From positions 78,661,382-78,725,381 of the forward strand of contig CM042016.1 in assembly GCA_023525715.1 (NCBI GenBank): a DNA stretch of 64,000 bases, in the 5' to 3' direction. This DNA comes from Cichorium intybus (Eukaryota > Streptophyta > Magnoliopsida > Asterales > Asteraceae). The first letter of the stretch is position 1; each line of letters begins with the position of its first letter. Below are positions 1-10,564 of this stretch, one piece after another. The notes beneath the pieces are model-generated. The model saw only the letters and a program-made list of their open reading frames with translations, did no database searches and was not told where the DNA came from. A program made the translations under genes and the position numbers.

Positions 1-1802
1 TCCCTGGTAGTGAATTTCATGTTGCATATGAAGAGACCAATAAGTCTGGTGGTTAGATAGTTCTTGGTGGCAAAATACTCACTCCAAATAATCTGAAGGT
101 CATTGTGTGTATTTATCATCTACTATTTTATATTATTCTATTTTTTAGAAACTTAAATATAAAAGAAAAGGGTTAAATTATTAAAATGACCAAAATTGGT
201 ATTTTTATGGTAGGAAGGTACCTGCAATGCAAGAAATTGTGGATTGTTGACCTGATCACTAAAGTTTAAGTCGAATGATAATATTTTGTATGTTATAAAA
301 TTCCAGAAATTAATTTCTATTGTCTTTTTCCCTTTAATTAAATCAAATAAAGCTTCAACTTTGAAGCATATTTTTACTTTGCCTTCTAACCTTTTAGCGC
401 TTTTAAGTTTTTCTTTCAAATTTGGAGGTGTTTTAGCCTTTATCTTTAGAAATGAAGAAGTTTAGCTTTTACTTTGAAACTTAATAGAACCCATGATTGA
501 TTTAGCCCATCCTTTTTCATGGTTTGAAGAAAAAAATTGAACTTTTGAGTATATCGTTTAACAATTTAATGTAAATCATTATTTATTCAGTCATAGACAT
601 TTGTTTTTTGTCTCTTTTCTTCTTTAAATGAAAAGTCAACTTTGAACAATATTATCCAAGATTATTTTAAAACATTTTGAAGAACTTTTAACTATCTTTT
701 TACTATTAATGGTGAAATTTTCTCTAAATTGAGTTTATTTATGATTGTGAATCAGATGTGGACTTCACAGGGAGCATATGACAATTTTGGTCCATCGATG
801 TCTACAAGAGGTTCTTCTAGGTATAGATTTTGTTGCTTTTTAAGTTGGAGTTTCTTTATTTTGTCAAATCTATGATTCTTTCATGGGTGTAACAAATAAT
901 ATTATGAAAAATTACTAAAAGGGCCGTTTTTGGTTAAAAAGGTCATGGTTTCATCTCTCTTTGTTTTTTATTTCTTGGTTTTACCGTGAAGGGTCATGAT
1001 TTCTGGTCAAATCTATACGACCCTTTAGATTTTTGTGTGATATTCTTTGCTTAGAAAATTTTGACAAATTTCTATCAATCTATATGATTATGTTTTGGCT
1101 ACTTTTTAGAAAATTTTGACAAATAAAGTTTCATTTGTATTATTTATTGTTACCAAATCAAATAAAGTTTCATTTTGTATTATTTCTTTCTTTATTTGAG
1201 TATTAATTTAGACAGGCTGATGATCAAGGTACGTGCTTTTTTCATTGCTCATGATTGGATGCTTTCACCATAAAAGCATATTTGTTTAGCAAAGTTTGAT
1301 GGTGGTCTCATTTGTTTTCGTGTGATCTATTAGCAATGTAAACAAAAGATTTGTTATTTTTAGCGAATAACTGGTTGGAAATTTTGGATCTGTTACTCAC
1401 GGAGTAAATGCAAGAAATAACAATTTACTTTCATTTATTTGTCTATTATAACATCTTATCTGCATATTTTCCCATTATAGCATTATACTTTCATTTTATT
1501 ATCAAGTCATCATATTTCAAATATTTTCCATCTATTTGTGTATTATAGCATCTTACTTTCATTTTCTCCATTATAGCATTGTATTTCCATTTTCTATCAA
1601 TTAATCTTATTTTAAAAATCTACCTATTTATACCGTTGTACTTTCGGTTTTTGCTCTTATTAAGCCATTATATTCCTGAAAAATCTATCCATGTATAGAA
1701 TTATACTTTTAGTTTTTGTTTTTATTAAGACATTATGAATCATCGTTCTACTAGAATGTATGGTTGTCAGTGTTATTTTCTTTTTTCATTTTTTAAATAT
1801 TT
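1..1802. other. AT-rich stretch without a recognisable gene
   Basis: Very A+T-rich sequence with only short, non-conserved open frames. Positions about 1420-1750 form a degenerate repeat built around 'attatagcat' and 'actttcatttt' with irregular spacing. Because a Helitron-like 3' terminus lies directly to its right, part of this stretch is probably the body of a non-autonomous Helitron. I could not find its 5' TC end, so the extent is unknown. Confidence 0.5.
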
Positions 1803-1831
1803 AACCGTGTAATACACGAGTTTTAACCTAG
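1803..1831 (+). mobile_element. Helitron-like 3' terminus
   Basis: A short imperfect hairpin (CCGTGT, AAT, then ACACGAG) is followed about 8 bases later by CTAG and then a T. Plant Helitrons typically end this way: a small palindrome 10-12 bp before CTRR, inserted between A and T. The same 21-bp tail (20 of 21 bases identical) recurs at 2026-2046 inside the neighbouring Athila/Tat RNase H remnant. No Rep/helicase coding is visible, so any Helitron here is non-autonomous. The call rests on the terminus alone. Confidence 0.45.
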
Positions 1832-2420
1832 TGTAGGATCTGAACTTATCCAGAGCAAACACTACGGCAAGTAATTCCTTTTCGGTGGTTGTATAAATCA
1901 ATTGAGCTTCCAAGAAGGTCTTACTAGCATAACATATGACTATTGGCTTTTTGTCAACCCTTTGGCCTAATACTGCACCAGCAGCGTAATCACTAGCATC
2001 GCACATAATTTTGAAGGGTTGGTTCAATACACGGGTTTTAACCTAGGTTTTAGGATAGGGGCTTCGACCAATTTATTTTTAGGAATGTTGAATGCTTTTA
2101 CACACTCCTCATCAAAAATAAATGGTGCGTCCTTCAAAAGAAGGCCACAAAGGGGTTTGTAGATAGTACTAAAGTCTTTAATGAACCTACGGTAAAATCA
2201 ACATGGCCTAAGAATGATCTTACTCCTTTCACCGATATCGAGGGGTGGCAATGTAGAAATGACCTTAACCTTAGCTCGATCTACCTCAAATCCTCTTTCG
2301 GAGACCACATGACCTAAAACGATTCCTTCCCTAACCATAAAATGGCTTTTCACCTAACTAAGAACCAGATTCGACTCCACACATCGTTCTAACACCTTTT
2401 TAAATTGATTTAAACACGCG
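1832..2420 (-). pseudogene. Athila/Tat pol: RT C-terminal part and RNase H N-terminal part (decayed)
   Basis: Minus-strand fragments encode the RNase H start (about 1834-2025), with motifs IMCDASDYAAGAVLGQR, YASKTF and YTTTEKELLAVVFALDKFRS. Upstream, at 2047-2420, lies the RT thumb/connection region (FDEECVKAFN, FERGFEVDRAKV-like) in shifted frames. RNase H should continue into a second acidic motif and the DHSAL-type motif, but stops at the Helitron-like terminus at 1831. A 21-bp block identical to that terminus replaces about three codons at 2026-2046, between the APILKP-type motif and the NQPF motif. The fragment is non-functional. Gypsy RNase H identity is secure; the cause of the truncation is inferred. 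Confidence 0.8.
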
Positions 2421-3071
2421 TCATATATCGACCCAAAGATAGAAAAATCGTCCATGAGCACCAATCATATCTGAAAATATTGCCATCGAACACCTTTGAA
2501 ATGTGGCTGGGGCATTGCACAGGCCGAATGGCATCCTGCGGAACTCGAAAGCACCATAGGGGCAAGTAAATGTCATTTTGGCCTGATCCTCTGGGTGAAT
2601 GGCAATCTGGTTATATCCTGAGTACCCGTCCAAGAAACAATAATATTTCTGTCCGGCTAGCGTTTCCACGATCTGATCGATGAATGGCAATGGGAAATGG
2701 TCTTTAGAGCTTGCAGCATTAAGCTTTCGATAATCTATATACATTCTCCATCCAGTCATGGGTCTTGTGGATTCCTTATCACCGTCCTTAGTATCCACCA
2801 CAGTGATTCCAGATTTCTTTGGCATAGTTTGCATCAGACTGACCCACTCGCTATCGGAGATTGGATGTATGATTCCCACATCCAACCGTTTCAGCACTTC
2901 TTTCTTCACGAGCTCTTTCAAATTCAGATTTAATCTTTGTTGCGTGTCCCTCGCAGGCTTGGCTCCATCCTCAGTGATGATACGATGCATACATGTAGTT
3001 GGGCTGATTCCCTTCAAATCTGCAATTGTCCAGCCGATGGCCTCCTTATGCTTAGATAGGACGTCAAGCAA
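2421..3071 (-). pseudogene. Athila/Tat reverse transcriptase core
   Basis: A 216-residue open stretch carries the N-terminal two-thirds of a gypsy RT: the HRIITEDGAKPARD entry segment, KKSGITVV, the WRMYIDYRKLNAASSKDHFPLPFIDQ palm motif, FLDGYSGYNQIAIHPED (first catalytic Asp region) and MPFGLCNAPATFQRC. The frame then goes wrong just where the catalytic FxDD box should follow: the C-terminal residues after IFSDMIG no longer match the family, although DD-like coding reappears in another frame near 2445. RT would normally be about 500 residues with RNase H, so this is a broken piece of a polyprotein and has no real start codon. The family is certain; inactivity is clear from the frameshift. 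Confidence 0.9.
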
Positions 3072-3547
3072 AGCGTTCTCCTGCTCTGTTGTTAGATCAG
3101 CTGAAAAATCACTAGTAAGGTATCTTCTTTTCCTAAGAATGCATACTTAAGGTGAGCTGGCAACGGTTTCAACTCCAGGGTTGGCGGCTCCGGTAAAGAT
3201 GGTTTCATTTGGAATCTCCGTTGGAAACATCTCAATTTGCGCACATTCTTCATGCTTCACATCTTTCTCCTTTTCTTGATTTTCTCGCTCAGCAGTGCTT
3301 TCTTCGAGAGTATGCACTGCTTCTTGTGGTAAGACTTCAGGCGTGTATTGTTGCACCAATTAGTCTATGATATCCACCTTATAACATTATTCATCCTCCA
3401 TTGTGCTCCCTTTTTCATTAAAGATGTTGATCTTGGTTTGCTGGTGCCCAAAAGATATCCCCATCTCTCCTATACGACAGTCAATATTCGCATTGGCTGT
3501 AGCCAAGAACGGTCGCCCAAGAATAATTGTAGGTTGTTCCCTATTGG
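3072..3547 (-). pseudogene. Athila/Tat protease C-terminus and protease-RT linker
   Basis: Minus-strand coding in two frames. At 3387-3547 it has the end of the retropepsin-like protease (TIILGRPFLATANANIDCR), the conserved ILGRPFLAT flap/helix of plant Athila/Tat proteases. At 3147-3359 an acidic, poorly conserved linker follows. A stop near 3380 and a frame change separate the two. The SIRE copia element at 3548-35425 inserted immediately upstream of the ILGRPFLAT block. The preceding protease residues (ALLDLGTS active-site region) lie 32 kb away at about 35600, and the frame is continuous across the insertion when one 5-bp duplication is removed. Confidence 0.85.
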
Positions 3548-4023
3548 TGTTGGGTGTTGAAATCAATTTAATAATCAAGTAATGACTAGTATTCTAACAG
3601 TATAACTTGTACTAAGCAATCACACAGTAATAAGAACAGTTAATGAACAGAGTGAAATGGATAACTTGTGTTGAATGCTTTGTTTGATTGATTTACGGTT
3701 TTACAATTGGGACGATGACTAAATCACATGCAGACACGGTATGGTATCACTGATATTTATACTTGATCAGTGATACACATAGTACAAATGTTACAGAGAA
3801 TATCCTATCAGTTGTACTAGCCAATAGGATAAAAGATTCATTCACCACGTAGTGTACTATTACGCGTGCACATAAAAGTTTGACAGCTAAGAAGTCTTCG
3901 GATTCTTCAGGATACTCCCTTCAGAGTCTTCAGACATCGGGGTCTTCTATCATTGTTTTACTCTTCGGGGTCTTCAGTCAGGTCTTCGGATAGAAGAGCA
4001 CTTCAGCACAAATAGACTCAACA
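3548..4023 (-). repeat. 3' LTR of the SIRE-type copia element
   Basis: This is the partner of 34949-35425, bounded by TGTTG/CAACA. On the minus strand a TATA box (TATAAATA, complement of 3754-3761) sits in the centre of a 9-bp perfect inverted repeat (ATCACTGAT and ATCAGTGAT). The U3 side (about 3888-4010) is crowded with GTCTTCGG/GTCTTCAG octamers, which look like enhancer repeats. Confidence 0.95.
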
Positions 4024-4040
4024 ATCTCCCCCTTTGTGTG
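4024..4040 (-). other. Polypurine tract of the SIRE-type element
   Basis: The minus strand reads CACAAAGGGGGAGAT directly next to the TGTTG end of the 3' LTR. A purine run in this position primes plus-strand DNA synthesis in LTR retrotransposons. Confidence 0.85.
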
Positions 4041-4055
4041 GAGTGCATCCGAAGC

Positions 4056-7000
4056 CTATTTCTTGTAGTGAGTCTTGTATACTTGCTTCAAGGTATATCT
4101 CACTTGTAACCACCAGTTGAGATAGTCTTTCACTTTCTTCTTCTCTTCTGCAGTGTTCACAAAACAGTTCTTTACTAGACCTATCACTTGGGAAACGGAT
4201 TTCGAAGGGTAAAGGCCTATGTAATCAATCTTGAAACATTTTGTGACCATTGTTTCACTGTCACTGGATAGACCTTTGAAAATAACACCCCAGGGCTTGT
4301 CTACAATCTTCCCATCCTTCAAATGCCCAAAATTTTCAATTGTTGTTGGTGGGGGTGCTAGTGCCTGTCCGAAGAGCTTTGCCACCGTTATGTCAAACCT
4401 GTAAATCTCAACATGTAGTTCTTGAAGAAGTTAGAGATATGGTTCAAAGCATCAGTGAATATCGACACTGACTCAGCTTCATTCCTAGTTGAGTACTTCA
4501 GAATGTCAAGAAGCACAATGAAGTCATTTGGATTCATGATTGGGAAGTCTGCAATCGTGAATCTTGAATCTTCTTCGTTGACACCCCGAAGCACAAAGAA
4601 GTCAATGTTCGTGAGGCCAACAAATGTCTATCCTTCTTTGATTGAAATCATTTTTACATTTTTCTTCTCACTCCATACATAGTTTGGAGCCTGAATAAAC
4701 TTTGCATGGAATACCACCTTTCTCTTCTTGAATTCGGTCAACTGTTCCTTTGGTACATGCCTTTCAAATTGAAGAAAGGCAAAAGTCTTCGGATTATATG
4801 GACGGTCAAGTTGATGACTGATTATGGATTTGGTCTCAAGGCTTCGGAGGGGAAGCCTGTTAAGGACTGAGAAGTCATTGAAACCGATGGTTGTTATCAG
4901 TTCTGCAGTCCAAGTTTGATTTTCATGAGCAATGTTGTTTATCATGAGCATCTTCTTGTAGTATTCCTCCCGTTTTTTATAGACTTGTTCCATGTGTGGA
5001 GCAATCCTCAGCACGTTGCCTTGTGATTGTGAACTAGAACCACCTGCTTCTGTTGTCGTGGTGGTTTCGAAGGCAGGACCAGCAGTGGAAATTGTTGGAA
5101 TGAAAGATGGTCTTCCTAGAATTGTGGTTTGGTAAGTAATTTTTGGTGCGGTGGTTGTGGTTGCAGTACCTTGCACTTGAGTTTTTAATGCTGCTGTGAC
5201 TAAAGCTTGAGTAACCAAGGCTTGAGATCCTGAGGCTGTGGATTCTCCCCCTTGTGAAGGTTGATCCATTGGTTCAGCCTGAGCAATCTCTTAAGGATTT
5301 GGCCTTCCAGCTTTAGATTTTTCCATTTTTAGTGAAACGTTGATCATGGGCTGGAGAGTTCTCTTTAGCTTTTCGACAATGTCTGAAGTGATTGCAGCAT
5401 TAGTCTTCTTCAGTTCATTTGCAAAGCCTGTCACTGCGGAACGTGATTGTTCAGCAGTTAGCTCTTCTATGTGCTTGTGAGCATCATACAAGTGCTTTGC
5501 AAAACTCATCTGGTACTGCGGGTTGAAGGAATTGGTCTCTTCACGAAGGGCAGTCAGGGCCTTCACCATTTCGAAGTTGGATATCTCCATCTTGTCTACT
5601 AAATCCTTGATACTTTTCCCCGTTTGCTCCTTAAGGAGCATGTGCCTCTCTTCAACCTGTTCAACCGCAGTGTTGAACTTCCCCTCCAAAATACGTTGGA
5701 CTTCGATCTGGTGATCGAGAATCTGTTTCTCCGAAGCCTTGACCATGTCATCCATTTTGTCAGTCAAGGTCTTTTGAACTTCAGCCACTTGATCCTCAAC
5801 ACTTTTCTCAGGCCTTCTTGTGGGATCAAAGCCAGTGTTGGACTAGAGAAGAGCGTCCAGTTTGCGATTGAGAATTTTGTATTGTTTGCCAAGGATGAAG
5901 TCAGAGTCATCAAGACTATCATCCTCATCCTCTTCAATTGTAAGTGGTTCCATGTGAAAGGTAGCCACAGCTTCTTCTTTTTATGGGGGTTTTGAAAATG
6001 TAGTTACTTCAAAATCAATGTCATATGAGAATGGATAATCAGGAAGTGATGTATCCATACCAGATGATGATATGTTCTGTAATGGTTCTAAAGAGGTTAT
6101 GATGGGATTATCAATGAGTGAAGTGATGGGTTCGGTGGTTTGAGTAGTGGATGTGGGAGGAGTTTCTGTGGTGTAAATGGTTGAAGTTTGTAGAGCTGCA
6201 GTGGGAGGCACATCCGAAGTGGTAGTTTGTATTGTGGTGGTTTGTTTAGATTTAATGGTGGCAGTGAAAGGAGATGTAGTTAGAGGTACATCCGAAGTGG
6301 TTATTTGGATGGTTGTTGTTTGTTCGGATATGATAGTTGTTGTGGGAGGAGCTGTTGTTGGAGGTGGAGGAAGTGGAATAGTAGTATATGGTGGAGTTGG
6401 TGGTCTGGTTTCGTGAATAGGAGAAGACTGATGTTCCTCCTCTTCTTCTTCTTGAATGTTAATAGAAGGGGTCCTTTCTGAATCCGAAGACTCATCCACC
6501 ACAATCAGTTTCCTCGATCTTTTTGGCTGTTTCCTCTTTGGAGTAACTTGCTCTGAAGCTTTTCTCTTATTTTCAACTTTCTTTGGACCACTGGGTCCAC
6601 CAGTAGTTTTCTTTTTGCCTTTTGCCTTTGTAGGGGCTTTGGCAGGTGCAACTGGGATGATCTCTCGAACAGGGTAGGGTATCAGAAGTGTATTGTGATA
6701 AGTGTTAACTTCATTACATTCCATTGGGACTTTAGTGAGCATCACTTAAGGGATTTGTGTGCAAAATTCAGTAGGGATGTCATCCAATAGAGGAACTGTG
6801 ATGTGTATGTATCTCATCTCAGGAAGATTAGAGTCATAAACGAACTGTATCTGTTTGTAGTGGGCATCAACGACTATTGCCCAAAATCTGACATTGGAAA
6901 TCTCAGTTACCTTGAGTGAGTGATTGATGTGGGAGCAGAATTCAACCCAAAGGATTGATACAAAATCAACCTTTACATCATAGTAGCCCAAAGGATTGAT

Positions 7001-7581
7001 ACAAAATCAACCTTTACATCATAGTAGATGCCATACAACTGATTTTGGAACGATTGACTCGCAGAGTCTAGACAAGAGGTCCTCCCAGACAGGAAGATGC
7101 TGAAAAAATACCTCCAAATATCGGCAAGCTGTTTCTTCTTGAAGGTGCTGATGGTCTCCAACTGTGGCTCGTATCCCATAGCATTGAACATATCAACCAA
7201 TTGTTCAACAGTAGGAATGACCATCTCCTTAGAGTTGTAGGTTGGAAGATGAAGAGCTTCAGCGAATTTTTCTTTTGTCAGTTGCACTTTCTTGGTTTTG
7301 CCCCTTGCATCTATGGATTCATTGAACATATATTTGAAATTGTTGTTGGAGTCGAACAGAGCATTTGATGTGTAGTGACCTCTGTGCACCAGGGTTGCAG
7401 GAATAGCAGGAGCATGAGTCAGAGCATGACCAAGAACAGATACCTTCAAACATTCGACAAGAGCGACAAATGGTTGAGGTTAGAGGTTTGGATCAGTGCG
7501 AAGAACCAGGTTTGCAGATTGGTTCTTGAGCACAGGGATGGTCATCGCCTCAGTGGTTTGTGAAGAACCTTCAGTCGCCAT
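4056..7581 (-). pseudogene. SIRE-type extra 3' ORF (env-like / plant transposon protein), disrupted
   Basis: This coding stretch runs from an ATG at 7579-7581 to about 4056, between pol and the 3' LTR, where SIRE/Maximus elements carry an env-like second ORF. Its first about 200 residues (including FAEALHLPTYN and FFSIFLSGRTSCLDSASQ) resemble the N-terminal domain annotated as a putative plant transposon protein. A Pro/Thr/Ser-rich segment with a basic KRKQPKRSRK patch (5981-6745) follows, then a helical segment likely to be coiled coil (5291-5788) and a C-terminal part (4388-5269). I see no convincing signal peptide or transmembrane helix, so an envelope function is not supported. A 41-bp tandem duplication at 6946-7027 breaks the frame, and stops occur near 5270, 5790 and 6745. 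Function unknown. Confidence 0.7.
6946..7027. repeat. 41-bp perfect tandem duplication in the env-like ORF
   Basis: The 41-bp unit starting cccaaaggattgatac is present twice head to tail (6946-6986 and 6987-7027) with no mismatch seen. Because 41 is not a multiple of three, the duplication shifts the reading frame of the surrounding ORF. Confidence 0.95.
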
Positions 7582-9540
7582 TGATGTTTTAAGGAAGAAG
7601 ATGAAGAGAAATTAGGGTTCTTGAGAGAATTCTTGCAGAGGAAGTTTGAGAGAGATGATCGCGTAAAGAGGTGAACTGAAGCGGTGTGAGGAATATATAG
7701 TGTTCGTGGTCCCAAGGCCATTTAATGCACGTTTGAATTGGTCCACTAATATTAAGACACCTCAGCACATGTGCATCCCACTAACCCTGCAAAAGTGGAA
7801 ACGTCCGGCTGTCAGTTGTGATCATTTGAAATTGAAGCACCATAAGATCTTTTTGTTATGATTCGCCTTTATTCTCTCAATGACAGCTGTTAAACAAACG
7901 GTCATTTAATTTAAAAGAATGTTTGCCTCTGTCATTAATATAAATGTGAAAATCATTTGAACAATAAATTGACTTCGGATCAACACGAATGTTTGCAACT
8001 GATATGTATACCATTCAGAGTATAGAAGTTTAGTAAATGTTATGAGCAGCTACGAAGGGTATTGATAACACAATACTCTGAAGTCCATGGTTTTTCTCTT
8101 AACATTATTCCTTTTGGTATTTCTTGAATATGTTTTGTTTTAACTTTGAGAGATGCATTATGACACTTAACCTTGACTTTCCTAAATATTATGAAATGAA
8201 GATTTAACAGGTTAATGTTCAGAATCATTCGGATCATGTTGGAACTCCATTTTTTATTTCGAAGGTTGTTTGATTCAATATTAGTCATGAATGTATAAGT
8301 CTAATCACCCTGATGTGAACTTACTTTCACATTTAGAATCAGAGGTTTGATTGTTCTTTTGTGTTTCAAAATTTTCATACCAAGTAATGGTAACATTCTT
8401 TGCATCAAAATTTAAAAGGCATTCATTTTCTATACATGGTACTCTACTATGTTATAGGAGTTCCTTGTGTTGAAGTGTTTGTATACTATTCTCTGATGAC
8501 AAGCCTTTGAGCTTCATACACCACCCCAACTTTACCATTTAAGATAGATTACTTGAAATGTTCATATTCTATACATGGTACTCTACTATGTTATAGGAGT
8601 TCCTTGTGTTGTTATTTAAAACAGAAGAATAAGCCTTTGAGTGCTGATTTATCTTTCTTTTGCACTCCCTTGTTTATCTTTTTACTTGTTTGTTGTCTTT
8701 GATTCTTTTGACATTTTGAATTTTTGTTTATCTTTTTGAGTTTTTCAACTTTTCATTTTGAAGGTTATCTTTCCCTTTCTGTGGTGCTTTTGTTTTGTTT
8801 TGTACAATCTTTGAGTTTGAAAAGCTTCATTTAGTTCAATTTTGAAACATTAATGAAAAGAATTTTAAATTTGCTTATCAGACAATGTTGGTACTACATT
8901 TGAAGAAAATTTTGGAACACTTGAATCATCATGTGTAGTTTTGAGGCTCCATGATTAGTTTGGTGTTGAAGTGAGTCAAATTCAGTAGGGTGGTTAGGAA
9001 TAGACATTATGTTAAGGATATTAGACTCGAACAAGGCTTCGATCTGTAAAATAGCCTTAACCTCACTCCGAAGTCTGTTTTCTTACCAATGTTTCAAATC
9101 GATTCCCAAATACCTTTTAGTGCAATAAGGTATGATCATGAGAATCTTAAAGCAAAGTTTTGTCCTTTAATCAGTTAATTCATGAAAAAAAGGTTAAACA
9201 TGGTCATTTATGTATGAAAAACTATGATTTGACTTTAAAGGTTTTGCAAGTAATTTGTGTTGCTGATTTTTCTTTGAAGCAACCTTTTATTGTGAGATTA
9301 TTTATCCTTGATGTGTAGAGGCAAGAGATGTTTCAAAATGTTTTAACATTTATGAAATTTTTTTAATCCAGAATGTCTGTCCCGAGGTGCTTCGAAGCGA
9401 CAAAAGGCTTTGGAGTACTGCGATGCAACATTAGGTTGTTTCACTTGTTTTACTCCGATGGGTTCCAAAGAAATAAAGGACTTCGGAGTGCTACGGAGTA
9501 TTATGAATTTTTGTTTTGCAATTGAATAGACTAGAAAGAA
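7582..9540. other. Spacer between pol and the 3' ORF of the SIRE-type element
   Basis: About 2 kb of A+T-rich sequence with no conserved coding. It contains a direct repeat of about 44 bp (8428-8472 and 8569-8612, starting ttctatacatggtactc), roughly 141 bp apart. Long spacers between pol and the extra ORF are common in SIRE-type elements. Confidence 0.65.
8428..8612. repeat. Direct repeat of about 44 bp in the SIRE spacer
   Basis: Two copies of a block beginning tatacatggtactctacta and ending ccttgtgttg occur at 8428-8472 and 8569-8612. They flank about 100 bp of unrelated sequence. A local duplication is the simplest explanation. Confidence 0.85.
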
Positions 9541-10564
9541 TGAGCAAATCTGAGATTTATTGTAGAGTGGATCCATCAATCATTCCAAGTCCACTAACTA
9601 TTCTTGTGAATGCCTCTTCATTTAGAGCCTTTGTGAAGATGTCTGCCAATTACTCTGTTGTGTGAACAAAGTGCACCTCAATATTCCCCTCCTCAACATG
9701 ACATTTGATGAAGTGATAGCGAAGAGCTATATGCTTCGTCTTGGAATGTTGAATGGGATTGTGGCATATACGAATGGCACTTTGTGAATTATAGAACAAT
9801 GGTATTTTTCTCATGTGGAATAATCTTTCAGTTGGCTTTGGATCCAAATGATTTGTGAGGTACACGTCGCAGCTGCCACATACTCTGCTTCTGCTGTGGA
9901 GATAGAGACACAAGTTTGCTTATTAGATTGCCAGCTGATTAGCTTTCCATCGAGGAATTGACAACCACCTGAAGTGCTCTTGCGATCAATAGAGCATCTA
10001 CCAAGATCTGAGTCTGAATAAGCTTGTATGTAGAAGCCTGAGTTTGCTGGGTACCACAGTCCATAAGCAGGTGTGTTATGAAGATATTGAAAAATTGTTT
10101 TAACTGCAGCCAAATGAGGTTCTCTTAGGTCAGCCTGGTATCTCGTACAATTGCAGACTGCAAACATGATATCAGGGAGACTGGCTATGAGATAAAGCAA
10201 TGATCCAATCATGCTTCGGTATGTCTGGATGTCAGTCTTTGGTTTGTCCAATGAAGGATTTAACCTTGTACCTGCATGTAATGGAACTTTTGCTTTGGAA
10301 CAGTTAGTCATTCTGAAGCGTTCAAGCAAACTCTTTGTGTATTTTTGTTGATTGATAAAAATCCCTTCTTTCGATTGTTTTATTTGTAATCCAAGAAAGA
10401 AGTTAATATTTCCCATCATACTCATCTGAAATGTGCTTTTCATGAGTTTTTCAAAGTCTTTTGAGAGATTGGGGTCAGTGGATCCGAAGATTATGTCATC
10501 CACGTAGATTTGGACCAACATCAAGTGAGATCCAACTTTCTTTCTAAAAAGCGTTGGATCCACT
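9541..10564 (-). pseudogene. SIRE-type pol: RT second half and RNase H
   Basis: Minus-strand coding downstream of the LARD insertion. It contains the RT catalytic box YVDDIIFGS (about 10495-10525), FLGLQIKQS, YRSMIGSLLYLIASLPDIMFAV, the RNase H DSDLGR and KSTSGGCQFL motifs, SWQSNKQ and STAEAEYVAAA. Near 9811 the frame shifts; the C-terminus (SKTKHIALRYHFIKCHVEEGNIEVHFV) continues at 9650-9780 in another frame. A Gln-to-stop change follows, then the pol tail ending FTKAL-type near 9550. The first half of RT lies beyond the 7.35-kb insertion, from 17913 upward. Copia identity is certain, and the gene is dead through frameshift, stop and insertion. Confidence 0.93.

Noticed and set aside
3..812. 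Exon-like open pieces at 3-50 and 771-808 that looked like a captured host gene
   Set aside because: The splice phases implied by the possible donor and acceptor sites do not agree, both pieces are very short, and I recognise no protein family.
4056..7581. True viral-type envelope gene
   Set aside because: Only the position matches. No signal peptide, cleavage site or transmembrane helix can be seen.
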